A DNA stretch of 64,000 bases from Mesostigma viride (GCA_009746045.1 RPFO01000041.1:5829323-5893322), one strand, 5' to 3'. Positions 36,313-46,025 are shown, numbered from the stretch's first letter. The notes: generated by a model not told the origin, from the letters alone. A program made the numbers and translations.

Positions 36313-36818
36313 ATGTCGGCGGTCCAGGCATTCAACAACATGCTGGCGATGTTCCTCGATGAGCTGGCCTTGGCGTTCCCCGAGGAGAAATCTATCGCGG
36401 GGGTTCAGACCGCGTTGAAGCTCGCGACCAAAGCGAATGTCCGCCTGCCGCTCGAAACATTCATGGACGCGATCGAGCCGCACCTCACAATGATCACGAC
36501 CAGGACGAGGCGTTGTTCGAGGATGCCGCGAACTCCATCCCGTACTTGAACGAGGTGGACCTCAAGAAGCACTGGGCCGGGGCGCCGCAGGGTACGAAGG
36601 ACGCGATATGGCAGTACCTCTCCACTCTCGCCATGATCGGGATGGGCGTGCGGAATATCCCGGACGAGATCCTGCGACAAGCGGAGATGCTGGCGAGGGA
36701 CATCGCGGAGAAGTTTGAGACCGGACAGGCAGACGCTTCCAACCTGATGAGCGAGGTGATGTCCGGGGTCTCCAAGATCGCATCGTCCACCGTGGATCTC
36801 CCGGCGATCCAAAAATAA
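36313..36818 (+). CDS. hypothetical helical protein with one frameshift
   Basis: Starts at ATG 36313; the first frame gives ~60 sensible residues ending near IEPHLTMIT, then sense continues in another frame from about 36495 (DQDEALFEDAANSIPYLNEV) to the stop at 36818. The second part, with LKKHWAGAPQGTKDAIWQYL, looks like uncharacterised NCLDV proteins in which an acidic patch is followed by W...IW-x-YL, but I cannot name a family. One base gained or lost around 36490-36500 explains the break. Confidence 0.5.
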
Positions 36819-36842
36819 GTTTACAGTGGTTAGTATAGAGGA

Positions 36843-37271
36843 ATGTACATCTTCCAAGGTATTTTGGATGACCCGCTGTGTTTTTGGCCCTTTGTCCCCG
36901 GCGCCTCGCTGGCGGAACGGTGCGTGGCGGCGAAACGGTTCGGGCTGTACGTCATGTTGGTGGGAGGCGCCGTGATGTGGTCCGTCCGAGCCGTCATCGC
37001 CGGATTCGCGATTGTTCTGCTGTCGCACGCGGCGTACACAATCGACACGAGGTTCGTGAAGAAAGAAAACGTGTTCGCGGTCACCGAGGACGCTACGAAT
37101 CCGTACGCCAACTACACGAACGGAAGAGATTTCGAGAGCGTGCGGAACCAGGCGCCGAGCGTTCGGATGCGAAACACGTTTCAGTCCATCGCGGAGTCAC
37201 CAACGGAGACGGACGTGACTCGGTTCGTGACCGTGCCACGCCCCGATCTGACTCAGCGTGCTCGCTTTTAA
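36843..37271 (+). CDS. membrane protein, unknown (142 aa)
   Basis: 142 residues. Two adjacent hydrophobic segments at ~33-50 and ~51-65 (GLYVMLVGGAVMWSV and AVIAGFAIVLLSHAAY) after a short aromatic N-terminus, then a polar tail. Begins 24 bases after 36313-36818 and ends 41 bases before the transposase-like gene, all on the plus strand. Function unknown. Confidence 0.55.
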   Translation: MYIFQGILDDPLCFWPFVPGASLAERCVAAKRFGLYVMLVGGAVMWSVRAVIAGFAIVLLSHAAYTIDTRFVKKENVFAVTEDATNPYANYTNGRDFESVRNQAPSVRMRNTFQSIAESPTETDVTRFVTVPRPDLTQRARF

Positions 37272-37312
37272 ATCGCCCGAAAAATGACGTTGGAGTATGG
37301 TACTACGATGGC

Positions 37313-40300
37313 ATGGAGGACGAAAAGGGGGGCAAAGACGCGCGACCTACTCACCAGTTGGGCAAGGCCCACGGAATAGAACTCAGGGAACGAATCGCCG
37401 TGATGGTCGAAAAGGCCATGCAAGAGGACAGCGGAATGACTATATCCTCGGTGGCGAGGCACTTCCAGGTGGATCGCAAGACAGCCGCGAAGTACCACGC
37501 AAAGTGGAAGGAGGACATGAAGTCCGATATAGACTACCGAAAAAAGGACATGTTCCAGAAGTCTCAGCTAAAACCGTTTTCTTCAAATGCAAAAGCTAAT
37601 AAATTTGATATTATTACGGAATTCAAAGGCGAGGAAAATTGGAAAAGGATATCGTCTCTCCTGGCGGACTTGCAGACGCGGTTCGTCCCACAGTATACGG
37701 CTTCGGATATAGTTCGCGTGTTGAACAAGATCAATGCGAGTTCTAACGTACGGTTCGGGATCGACCTTCTAGACAACAACGACGTTCGTAGAAAGATCGT
37801 ACGTACCTCCGCCGGAGATGACAAGGGTCAATCTGGCACGAGACAAGAAGAACTCATGAAAGCGTTTAACAATGTCCGAGTAGCCGTAAAGGAAATACTC
37901 GGGAGCGGTTTTTCCAAGTTCCAGTTCTCGGAGAGGCACGTGAAGAAAGCCCGCGAGGACCACAAGTTGTCGTACAAGACTATCCACTACGATTACCAGG
38001 AAAAGGACATGCAAGCCGTGGTGGCCGCAAAAAAGGATTTCGTGAGCGTCCAGTCGCTCCTTTTTGCCGAGGATTGCGTGTTCGTGGACGAATTTCACGT
38101 GGTCATGAACATGGCCCCCGTACGAGCGTGGACCAGACCGGGAGAGAAGCCGCAGCTGAGGCGAAGGGAGCAGCGGGCGTCCAAAACGACCGTTTTCGCC
38201 GCAATGCGATGGCCCGAAAATGAAAAAGGGGATCTCCGTCCGGCCTTCTTCCTCCGCATTTTCCCCCCCATCCCCGTCCGGATCAGCAACCAGAACCCCG
38301 CCAAGAGCCCCGCAGAACAGGCAGCCGCGGAACTGCTGAGGTCCGAACCGTGGTGGGAAGGGATGATGCTGGTAATCGGTTCCTGGTGCAGGACGAAAGA
38401 CCCTGTGTCCGACCCGTCGGATATGAAACTGAGCAGATTGAAGGATGCCCTAAATTCCACGTTCCTCGTGCGCAAGGAGGACGCGTCGGCGGACTTCTAC
38501 GACTTCATCATCGAGGGAGATTACGACGGGTTCCTCCTTCCGGAGAAGGAGCAGAAAGGGTCGATGCAAAAGGAGCTTCCGACCAGCTTTTGGCAGCAAA
38601 AGACCGTCGATGGTTCGGCGTGTCTTTGCCTCGACAAGCGCGCGTTCGGCAACTCGGACATGGAGAACACGTTCTGGCAGTTTTTACCCGATCCGGCGAC
38701 CCACTTCGTCGTGAAGAACGAGAAACGGCTCGCGAAAACGATCGGGACCATGATCATGAACGAATCCACGCTGAAAACCCCCGAGTCGCAGATCCAGTTT
38801 GTCGTGCGACTCGCCGCCCACGATTACGTCATGCTGGAATACATCAAGAAGCACAACTACAGCGTGAGGCAACGGACGTTCGGAGACGACATTTTCCCTG
38901 CCAAGAAGGGCCATCCGTTCATCCCTCCTGGGATCACGTATGTGAACGAGACCCCTTTGCTCCGAGTGGGAGACGACCGCATCGAAGTGCACAGTCTTCT
39001 CTCGCGCACCGTCGAAGAGGCCCGTCGCAAACTCCTTCCGTACCCCGACAAGGCGGGGACGCGGGATGACGACCAGGATATCCAGGGTGGGGTCCAGATG
39101 ATGGTCGACAAGCTGGTGGCCCTTTTCGGAAAGAGCTCCTACGCGGAGATTCTGCGAGACCTTTTCGGGGACAAGGACAACCCCCGGTACCGCGAGTTGG
39201 ACAACATGTTCTCTTCGGACGCGGACGACTCGTACATGTACGACCGCGAGTACGTCAGCAGAAAGGAGAGGAACATCGACCCGGACTACAGATTGGCCCG
39301 CGCTATATACGCGGCGTTGAACGTGATGTGGAGAGTCAACGACTCGGCGGGCACGAGGACGGACATGCACGGGCTCGACGTCGCGGCTCATATATGGTTC
39401 ATCGTCCATCACTGCCGCGGAGATCCCAAGTGGATGGAAGGGAACCTGAAGGAGATGGACGGCGGGAAGATGGAGTACGGCGACCCTGCCACGGTGGACA
39501 CGAGTTTCAGCGGGACGAAGATCGCCCACGATCAGTGGAAGAAACTGGGCAAGGTCATCCGTTTCAAACGCGAAACCGTCCTTTCCATTCAGATTTCCCG
39601 AAGTCAGTTGGCAGACAAGAACGCCGGGGCGCCGCCCATGCGGGTGTCCAAGAGCCTGTTCCGGTGGTTCTTAGAGGCGTTGCCGGACGGTTTCGTGCAG
39701 GGAAAGACGATCGTGATGGACGGCGCGTCGGTCCACGGAAAGCCTCCGGACGATGAGCGACAGAAAAACGCCAACTTAGGAGACCCCGTTTTTCCGGAGG
39801 GGGAGTTGAGCGAGTTCGCGACCTTGTTGAGGAAAAGGGGAGGAGGAGACGGGGTTCTGCATCCCCCGACGCGGAAGACGTACGCTACTCGAAAGCCCGC
39901 CCTGCTGTTCCTTCCTCCGTACTCGCCGGAGTACAACCCCATCGAGCTTTCTTTCAACACCGCAAAGACGTTCATTCGCCGCGAGGCGTCGCGGGTCCCG
40001 CGCACGAGGCTGAACCTGTCCTACGTGATCATCAACGCCTTCCACGTGCTCATCCGGCCTCACGCCATCAAGAACTACATGCTCTGTTCGGGGTACAGGT
40101 CCATCGAGAAAAACGTCGTCCCGCTGCCTATCAAGGGCGCGACCCCTTCGCTGCCATCGTCCACCGAGGCGGACGTCTTCATACCCCCCAGACGCGGCTG
40201 CATGGCCCAGTTCGTGGACGGGAAGTACCAGGATCCTTCGAAGGTGCGCACCCGCGTCGAATCGTTGCAGAATCCGGAAGAGTATCGCGACTACTCGAAA

Positions 40301-41038
40301 GCCAAACCGGTCACAGAAGATTATCCTGGAAAGCAATATCGAGAAGGCATGGATGCGAAGATCCCCGTAACGAGGACGTGCCGAAGGGACACCGCGGATA
40401 GCGATCACCAGAGGACGATCGCGAAAGAGAGACTCACACGGAGCGTCCGTTCGAATGGGTCTCGCGCTGTCACGGGATGCAGACAAAAGCGGGCCTGGGA
40501 ATACCGTGCGGGGGAGAAAGTGCGCGTGGCGCTGATCGGGGCGAAGAAATGGCAAAGCGCCACCATCGCGGACGAACCCGAAGCCGGGGAGAGCAAGCAC
40601 GATCCGTGGGTGAGCGTAATCCTCGACCGGGACAAACAAAAGTACAGGGCCCTGATAAGCCGGATCCGGCCGAGCAGGGAGGCCGTCAATTTGCAAAACG
40701 AGAACGCGGCCAAGCGTCAAGAGGACAACGAAAAGCATCGAATGGAGTACGTCCAGGCGAGAGCGGCCAAGCGCGCGGAGAAAAACAATAACATGGAACC
40801 CGTTCGCAGAGTGCTCGACAAGGAACGAGATCCAGTCGCGGCCACGAGGCAGTTCATCGCGGCGGTCGTGAAGAGCACGGACGACAAGGACCCGCTGAAA
40901 ACGTTCCGGGCCAAGAAGAATATATCGATCAGGGACGACGAGGTGGTCGCGATTCCGTCCGTTTACTCCTCGCTGCTTTCGTCACTCCCGTCCTCCTCGG
41001 CCGGCTCATCGGGCCGGAAGGCCGACCAAAACAAGTAA
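37313..41038 (+). CDS. giant DDE (IS630/Tc1-mariner-like) transposase-derived protein, 1241 aa
   Basis: Start at ATG 37313; a longer in-frame extension overlaps the previous gene and is rejected. Residues ~20-65 form a helix-turn-helix (TISSVARHFQVDRKTAAKY). The catalytic blocks follow IS630/Tc1 order: FVDEFHVVMN with D259 then WTRPGEKP; TIVMDGASVHGK with D803; LPPYSPEYNPIELSF with E878. Usual proteins of this type are ~350 residues; here 544 residues separate the two Asp, and 75 separate D803 from E878. Residues ~1064-1120 resemble a Tudor/SH3-like barrel (GEKVRVALIGAKKWQSATI ... WVSVILD), then a charged coiled coil. The last ~25 codons overlap an antisense gene. No terminal inverted repeats were seen, so it looks domesticated. 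Confidence 0.7.
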   Translation: MEDEKGGKDARPTHQLGKAHGIELRERIAVMVEKAMQEDSGMTISSVARHFQVDRKTAAKYHAKWKEDMKSDIDYRKKDMFQKSQLKPFSSNAKANKFDIITEFKGEENWKRISSLLADLQTRFVPQYTASDIVRVLNKINASSNVRFGIDLLDNNDVRRKIVRTSAGDDKGQSGTRQEELMKAFNNVRVAVKEILGSGFSKFQFSERHVKKAREDHKLSYKTIHYDYQEKDMQAVVAAKKDFVSVQSLLFAEDCVFVDEFHVVMNMAPVRAWTRPGEKPQLRRREQRASKTTVFAAMRWPENEKGDLRPAFFLRIFPPIPVRISNQNPAKSPAEQAAAELLRSEPWWEGMMLVIGSWCRTKDPVSDPSDMKLSRLKDALNSTFLVRKEDASADFYDFIIEGDYDGFLLPEKEQKGSMQKELPTSFWQQKTVDGSACLCLDKRAFGNSDMENTFWQFLPDPATHFVVKNEKRLAKTIGTMIMNESTLKTPESQIQFVVRLAAHDYVMLEYIKKHNYSVRQRTFGDDIFPAKKGHPFIPPGITYVNETPLLRVGDDRIEVHSLLSRTVEEARRKLLPYPDKAGTRDDDQDIQGGVQMMVDKLVALFGKSSYAEILRDLFGDKDNPRYRELDNMFSSDADDSYMYDREYVSRKERNIDPDYRLARAIYAALNVMWRVNDSAGTRTDMHGLDVAAHIWFIVHHCRGDPKWMEGNLKEMDGGKMEYGDPATVDTSFSGTKIAHDQWKKLGKVIRFKRETVLSIQISRSQLADKNAGAPPMRVSKSLFRWFLEALPDGFVQGKTIVMDGASVHGKPPDDERQKNANLGDPVFPEGELSEFATLLRKRGGGDGVLHPPTRKTYATRKPALLFLPPYSPEYNPIELSFNTAKTFIRREASRVPRTRLNLSYVIINAFHVLIRPHAIKNYMLCSGYRSIEKNVVPLPIKGATPSLPSSTEADVFIPPRRGCMAQFVDGKYQDPSKVRTRVESLQNPEEYRDYSKAKPVTEDYPGKQYREGMDAKIPVTRTCRRDTADSDHQRTIAKERLTRSVRSNGSRAVTGCRQKRAWEYRAGEKVRVALIGAKKWQSATIADEPEAGESKHDPWVSVILDRDKQKYRALISRIRPSREAVNLQNENAAKRQEDNEKHRMEYVQARAAKRAEKNNNMEPVRRVLDKERDPVAATRQFIAAVVKSTDDKDPLKTFRAKKNISIRDDEVVAIPSVYSSLLSSLPSSSAGSSGRKADQNK

Positions 41039-41076
41039 GCGGACACGATCGTGCAGACCACGGAGAAAATGAACAT
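40963..41076 (-). CDS. 37-aa single-pass membrane protein overlapping the transposase 3' end
   Basis: From ATG 41074-41076: a hydrophobic helix (MFIFSVVCTIVSAYLFWSAF) followed by an acidic tail ending EEDGSDESSEE. The helix-plus-acidic-tail design matches other micro membrane proteins in this window, which makes coding likely despite the length. It overlaps the last 76 bases of 37313-41038 on the opposite strand. Confidence 0.45.
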   Translation of the reverse strand: MFIFSVVCTIVSAYLFWSAFRPDEPAEEDGSDESSEE

Positions 41077-41106
41077 GGCGCCGGGTCCCCACGCTACGGT
41101 TCGAAA

Positions 41107-41592
41107 ATGGTGCGCGTTCGCCGGACGAACGAAAATCTGGAGACGTATGATAAAGCGTTTCCCATGCCGGTCCACAGGTACGGAAGCAAGTCCCAGGTCT
41201 TCCACGACGCCGCCATGATGACCACGAACCGTCTGAAGAAGGATGACCTCGTGAAGAACGAGAAGACCGGCGAGTACGTGTCCAAGTCGAAGCACCTCGC
41301 CGGTCAGAAGGCTCACGGGCACGTGACCGAGTGGGTCGACATGACGAAGAAGTTGTACATCGATCTGAACCCCGAGTCGTTTCAGTTGATAGACGACGAG
41401 GCGAACCCCGGGTCGAAGAAGACAGCGAAGACGGACGTGCGACCGTCCGTGGCGTACAAAGACGTGCTCAAGAAGGCCGGAGATTGGACCCTGAGGCAGC
41501 TCACTGCCCAATCTCTCGACAACACCGCCGAGAACAAGCGCAAATTGTGGAAGGCGTACGTCGACGGAGAGATCGCGTTTTCCGAGGAGTGA
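41107..41592 (+). CDS. hypothetical basic protein (161 aa)
   Basis: 161 residues, Lys-rich and soluble, with segments VHRYGSKSQVFHDAAMMTTN and KHLAGQKAHGHVTEWVDMTK. The distribution of charge would suit a nucleic-acid or capsid-associated protein. Placed between the small membrane gene and the PIN/NYN-like gene, 53 bases before the latter. Family not recognised. Confidence 0.55.
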   Translation: MVRVRRTNENLETYDKAFPMPVHRYGSKSQVFHDAAMMTTNRLKKDDLVKNEKTGEYVSKSKHLAGQKAHGHVTEWVDMTKKLYIDLNPESFQLIDDEANPGSKKTAKTDVRPSVAYKDVLKKAGDWTLRQLTAQSLDNTAENKRKLWKAYVDGEIAFSEE

Positions 41593-41645
41593 TTCGTGCG
41601 CCGGAGATTTCGTTTTTTTTTTCGGCAGGCATCATATCATACAGC

Positions 41646-42164
41646 ATGCCGCGTGTATGGGTGTTTGTGGACCTCGATCAATGCGCGAAAGACGCGTGTT
41701 GCATCGACACGAGCCGGTGCACGGTGGTCGGGTACTGCGGGAAGGCGTACGAGGGGCCGGTTCCGACGGGGTGCGAGGTGATGAGATCGGACTCCATGAT
41801 CAAGGAGGCCGCGGACACGCTGTTCTATTACGATCTCGGACGACGGGTCGCGAATAAAGAGATCGACGGCCAGAACGACACCGTGTACGTTCTTTCGCGA
41901 GACGCCGCGTGGCATAACGCATGGTTCCATCTTATATCGGACGGCGTGTGCAAGGCCAAGATGTGCGCAGTTCTTCGAGAACTTCCTGACGAGTTACGAC
42001 GCGAAGAGAGAGAGTCCCTGAACGAAGTCCTGGCTTCCGGACCGCCTCTTCCGAAGACTTCCAAGGGCGTCGAGAACTACGTCATGAATAACGTCCCCCC
42101 TCTGCTCCGTGCGGCCGCTCGTATCGAAATACTGAGCCGGCTAGGAGGGGAGAATATCTCCTAG
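41646..42164 (+). CDS. PIN/NYN-like nuclease candidate
   Basis: 172 residues from ATG 41646. The start VWVFVDLDQCAK (D9, D11) is the kind of acidic strand that opens NYN/PIN nucleases, and D78-TVYVLSRD86 followed by an amphipathic helix resembles the second acidic strand. Cys residues between 15 and 43 might bind metal. If correct it would be an RNase. The match is based on two short motifs, so other Rossmann-like folds remain possible. Confidence 0.4.
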   Translation: MPRVWVFVDLDQCAKDACCIDTSRCTVVGYCGKAYEGPVPTGCEVMRSDSMIKEAADTLFYYDLGRRVANKEIDGQNDTVYVLSRDAAWHNAWFHLISDGVCKAKMCAVLRELPDELRREERESLNEVLASGPPLPKTSKGVENYVMNNVPPLLRAAARIEILSRLGGENIS

Positions 42165-42185
42165 TACTCTTAGTATGCAGCGAAC

Positions 42186-42398
42186 ATGTCAGCACCGGTC
42201 GTGTTGGTGTTCCTTTTCATGGTGCTTGTCTCCGCGGCGGAATGGATACGCTGGGTCCGGTGGCAACCCGTATGGGACTTGGCGTGTCCGGAGTATTACG
42301 TCATGGAACGAAAGACACTGCCCATCCCGCCTGTGATCCCGATCAATTTCGACGCCAGGCCAGAGGAGAGGATGGTCTTGGGCCCGCATATATTCTAA
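42186..42398 (+). CDS. small N-terminally anchored membrane protein
   Basis: 70 residues: hydrophobic helix at 4-20 (PVVLVFLFMVLVSAAEW), a Trp-rich segment (WIRWVRWQPVWDLACPEYY) and a Pro-rich tail. It fits the recurring pattern of small anchored proteins in this region. The start lies 21 bases after the previous stop. Function unknown. Confidence 0.55.
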   Translation: MSAPVVLVFLFMVLVSAAEWIRWVRWQPVWDLACPEYYVMERKTLPIPPVIPINFDARPEERMVLGPHIF

Positions 42399-42415
42399 AC
42401 CAATAGTACGAATCC

Positions 42416-42754
42416 ATGTCATCCGCGATCATCATCACCGAAAACGGGGTCAAGGAGGAGATTGGAAAGACGTTGGACAAGGTCCTCGACAACAACGTTT
42501 CGTTCCCGGTCACCCAGGACCACGTTCAATCCTTCCTCACGCTGGGCGCGAGGCTCGACCCGTCCTTGGAATGCATGAGACTCAAGGGCGGTGTCCACGC
42601 CGCAAACTTCAACAAAGCCATCACCGTCGACGATCGCGTCACGGCGCCGTACCTCCACATGTACTGGGAAGACATGAAACGGTCCGATAGGTACCTAGAG
42701 TTCCCGATCGTCACCAGCGCACTCAGGCCAGAGCCGTGTAGGTTACCCATTTAG
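42416..42754 (+). CDS. hypothetical protein (112 aa)
   Basis: 112 residues, begins 17 bases after the previous stop. Soluble, with a Val/Asp-rich middle (TLDKVLDNNVSFPVTQDHVQ) and HMYWEDMKRSDRYLEFPIVT towards the end. No motif or membrane segment. Not recognised. Confidence 0.5.
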   Translation: MSSAIIITENGVKEEIGKTLDKVLDNNVSFPVTQDHVQSFLTLGARLDPSLECMRLKGGVHAANFNKAITVDDRVTAPYLHMYWEDMKRSDRYLEFPIVTSALRPEPCRLPI

Positions 42755-42808
42755 TTTGAGTGCTTGCACCATAATTGTGTTGTTGTATTATTATGAATAA
42801 AGAATTGA

Positions 42809-44186
42809 ATGCTTGCCTCTATTTCCATTGTCGCGTTGACAGGCTTTCTTATGCGCCCCGCCCCGCCTCCCGCGAGGGACGTGGTCGGGGAAGACGTAGT
42901 ACTAGCTTCTAAACCGATGGTGCCGACAGAGTCGAGGGGTACGAACCCGTGCCCATGTACACGACGAGGGGCGGGTACGGCCCCGCGCCGCCTGATTACG
43001 TAACGGCACCCACTATGAGAGCGAATCTAGGGTATGGAAGGAACACTTCTAAAATAAACATGCATGTTGAGCCGCCGAAGGGGTACATGCCCCAGACGGA
43101 GTTCTTGACGATGACGTGCGCGCCCGTGAAGTTCGACTCGCTGGTCACCAAGATCCCGGGTCCCGAACCGTGGTCGTCAAAGCCCGTCCAAGAGGTCGCC
43201 CAAATGGTGGGAGAGGCGGGGCCGGACAGGAGGTTCGGCATGCAGGAGGTGTTTGCGGCCCAGGGGGGGCGCGACACACACATGCACGAGTCGACCGAGA
43301 TCTTGTCCAAGAACTGGACGCAGGTCGAGGACCAGATCATGGTACGAAAACAGACCGAGCAAGAGGCCCAATTGCAGAACCGGATGGTCATCCTCGACCC
43401 GTTGAACCGAGCCAACAGGGCAGGTATTGAGGAGAGGGCTCCCAATACCGAGGTCGAAAACAACGACAGGGGGGATACTCCGAACACCCTCAAAACGACC
43501 GTGCTACCCGAACGCAGCATCCCGCTTTCCTACGCCGACCCGGTGCGTGACGCGCCGGGGGGTTCCGAAAACGGGACCAGGTGGACGGACATGCAGGAAT
43601 TCACGAGGGTGGACGCCCGGAGGGCGAGTGTCATCGATAACGCGCACATGGCGCCGGCCGAAGCGCCGTTCCAGCAGCCCGTCGCGATCGGGGCCTACAA
43701 TGTCCTCCCTCGCGTCCCCGCGAACGAGCGCACGCACGAAACCATCGTACCGAACGCACATGACGAAAATAAGAGCCAGGGCTCCACTCGGAACCGGAGC
43801 TGAACAATCATACGAGGACGCAAGAGCCGCGCGTGTTTAAGAACCTCGCGGCCTTGAAGGAAAGCCTGGACGGGAAGTTGATGTACGGCGATTTTATGGA
43901 GAACACGAGAGTGCGCGACATCACGGAATGTCAGCTCCGTGCCGTCCGCCACGCGGCGGCGGAAATCGGCGGGCTCGTCGATCGTGCGCGGGCGGGCGGG
44001 GAAGGATTGCGCGTCGAACGCCCCGTCCGTCTCGGCGTCGGCGATTTCGAGAAGGTGGTCACGGCCGCGTCCGAACGTCTGGCGTACGCGACGCTTAACA
44101 AAAACCCGCTGTATATCCCGAATATCAATCAGGGAGGGGTGGAATCCGATGGCGTCGTGTACGAAAACTACCAATACGGCGCTTGA
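42809..44186 (+). CDS. membrane-anchored virion-like protein with two frameshifts
   Basis: Three consecutive frames join into one protein. The first (from about 42809) gives a membrane helix (LASISIVALTGFLM); the second takes over between ~42912 and 42940 and runs to ~43785 (GYGPAPPDY ... KIPGPEPWSSKPVQE ... DIGRFG-like RRFGMQEVFAA); the third continues ELNNHTRTQEPRVFKNLAAL to the stop at 44186. The second stop and third start are only ~30 bases apart and the text reads through once one base is skipped. NCLDV virion proteins with an N-terminal anchor and a long Pro/Asn-rich body are common; no specific family is recognised. Confidence 0.5.
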
Positions 44187-44189
44187 GGG

Positions 44190-44702
44190 TTACTTCACGA
44201 TCCTGGGGCGCACGAACGCGACAAACGTCTCCCCATCTGCCTTGCCCGAGGGTGCCTTCCTCTTCGATCCACTCGCGGCCTTCTTTGGTGCGGTACTCTT
44301 CTTCACCTGTCCTTTCTGTTCCACTTCTTCCTCTGATTGGTACTCCGACTCGTCAGAGTCCGACTCGAGAGGCACGTCTTCGTCGTCCTCCTCGGTCTCC
44401 GTCCCCGTCAGTTCGCCTTCGTCGGCGTCGGTCGCCACCCTCGTCGAGCAGCCCTCTTCGTCGTCGTCGATGAAACTGCTATCGTACGAATCGTCGTCCT
44501 CATCTTCCTCGTCGTCCTCTTCTTCGTCCGTGATGTCCTCGTCTCGGATTCGGTCCCCCTCCGGATCGTCGGACTCGTAGTCCTCGTCCCCGAAATCGTC
44601 CACGGGTATCTCGTCGGGTTCGTATCGTTCCGGGGCCTTGACAGAACGCCCGGACCGCGTCTGGCGCTTGGAAAGCGTTGTGACCTCCTTCTTCGGCGGC
44701 AT
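44190..44702 (-). CDS. highly acidic nuclear-type protein
   Basis: 170 residues from ATG 44700-44702. A basic N-terminus with RQTRSGRSVKAPERYEP (a pattern common in chromatin-associated proteins) is followed by a long Asp/Glu tract containing YDSSFIDDDEEG, then a Lys-rich end. This resembles histone-binding or chaperone-like acidic proteins. A TATATATTT box lies about 30 bases upstream on the minus strand. It ends four bases from the stop of the convergent 42809-44186 gene. Role in viral or host chromatin is inferred only. Confidence 0.55.
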   Translation of the reverse strand: MPPKKEVTTLSKRQTRSGRSVKAPERYEPDEIPVDDFGDEDYESDDPEGDRIRDEDITDEEEDDEEDEDDDSYDSSFIDDDEEGCSTRVATDADEGELTGTETEEDDEDVPLESDSDESEYQSEEEVEQKGQVKKSTAPKKAASGSKRKAPSGKADGETFVAFVRPRIVK

Positions 44703-44771
44703 CGTGACGGGTTCAAAACATACCCCGAAAATATATATCGCCCCCCTGAACGCGCATTTTTTTTCTCCGGC

Positions 44772-44781
44772 TATTTCTAAA
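44772..44781 (+). promoter_or_regulatory. TATTTCTAAA element upstream of 44787
   Basis: TATTTCTAAA ends five bases before the ATG and follows a T8 run; it matches the elements before 22465 and 46052. Confidence 0.35.
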
Positions 44782-44786
44782 TACGC

Positions 44787-46021
44787 ATGTCGACCGGATA
44801 CCCGTTCAACACGGCGGTGCGCACGCCGACCGGGAGATCTCCCCAGACTCAAGAGAGAGTGAACGATCTAGCGACCAAGATATTCACGTCGTACGAGCTG
44901 CAATCCCTCAGGACATACCTACCCAATCTGCAGTTCACGATCGAAGAGTGTCCGATGATAAAACACAACGTTCTCTCTGCCACTACAGGATCTTCCAAGA
45001 CAAAGGATACACTCTACAATTTCATCCGCAGCGTCTACGTGTACGATATTTTGACGAACGTGATGCGCGACTTCCACGAACGGGTCACAAACGCCACAAA
45101 CTTCAACTTAAACTCGATGGACACGGATTTGCTCGGAAAGATTGCGAACGCTCTTCGCGGGTTTGTCGCCGCGGATACATCCGGAAAGGTATATCTCGGA
45201 AGAATCTCGCCGGAAGATCTTTCAAAAGCCGTCGAGAAAACGGCAACCACAGGGACGACGGCGACAATAACCGTGCCGAGTCTTGGTCTCGTGCCGGACG
45301 GGGAGATCCGGCTAAATAAAAGACAACGACGGCAACTCGCTGCCAACTTACAACGAATACAATACGGGCTCAGGTTCGTCGGCAGTTAAAGGCGTTTCAG
45401 ACGACTGCCAGCCGGCGAAGCTGATCTACCTTTTATCCCAGGACAGTATCGATATAACAAAGTTCGCCGATATCCACAAGAGCCGGATCGGAAGCTGTGG
45501 GACCGCTTTAACAAGCAATAAATTTGCAAACGTGATCGCGCCGTTCATCAAGAGAGACTTGCTCGCGTTTAACCGTATGCGCATAGCCATATTGAACACG
45601 ATCGCTTCATGGGCGCGTTCCGAAGGCACTCTTCAGGATCTCGCCGGAACGGGCGCAACGATCGATGCAAACGTAATGGCTAAATACTTGGCGGAACTTG
45701 GAATCGCGGATACGAGGGTAACAGGCATTCCGCAGTACAGTTGCGGGCCCGGGTACGGCGGTGTGTTCTACGACGGCGATCCTCGAGACCCGAGCAAGAA
45801 GGCCAGGATCGTAGACCCGTACATCGTCGCGGCCGACGGTACCCTGGTGGAGAACCCTCGCGCGATCTTTGGACCGGTGTGTCAACGTCAGCGCGCCACG
45901 TCCGACCTCCTTAGCGGAATCACTACAGGGGGGGGGGCGGACATCGAACTTTGGAAGTTATCACCCCGGGGCGTCCAAACACGTTCGAAGGAGGAAGCGA
46001 GGCGGTAATAGGCGAAGGTAA
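44787..46021 (+). CDS. structural-like protein, tandem paralogue 1, two frameshifts
   Basis: Begins YPFNTAVRTPTGRSPQTQER, very close to the paralogue at 46052. The first frame holds to about residue 187; near 45350 sense moves to another frame (NEYNTGSGSSAVKG) and continues with FIKRDLLAFNRMR and IPQYSCGPGYGGVFYDGDP. A G10 run at ~45926-45935 breaks the frame again; in the frame matching the paralogue the protein would end with a basic tail (VRRRKRGGNRRR) at 46019-46021. The conserved core CGPG...VFF/Y...DP..K..IVDPYIVA-DGTLVENP is shared by both copies. Function unknown; late-type promoter suggests a virion protein. Confidence 0.5.
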
Positions 46022-46025
46022 CTCA

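Noticed and set aside
36878-37312. N-terminal extension of the transposase-like frame
   Set aside because: It overlaps the membrane-protein gene 36843-37271 in another frame and is Arg-rich shadow sequence; the ATG at 37313 begins the helix-turn-helix protein.
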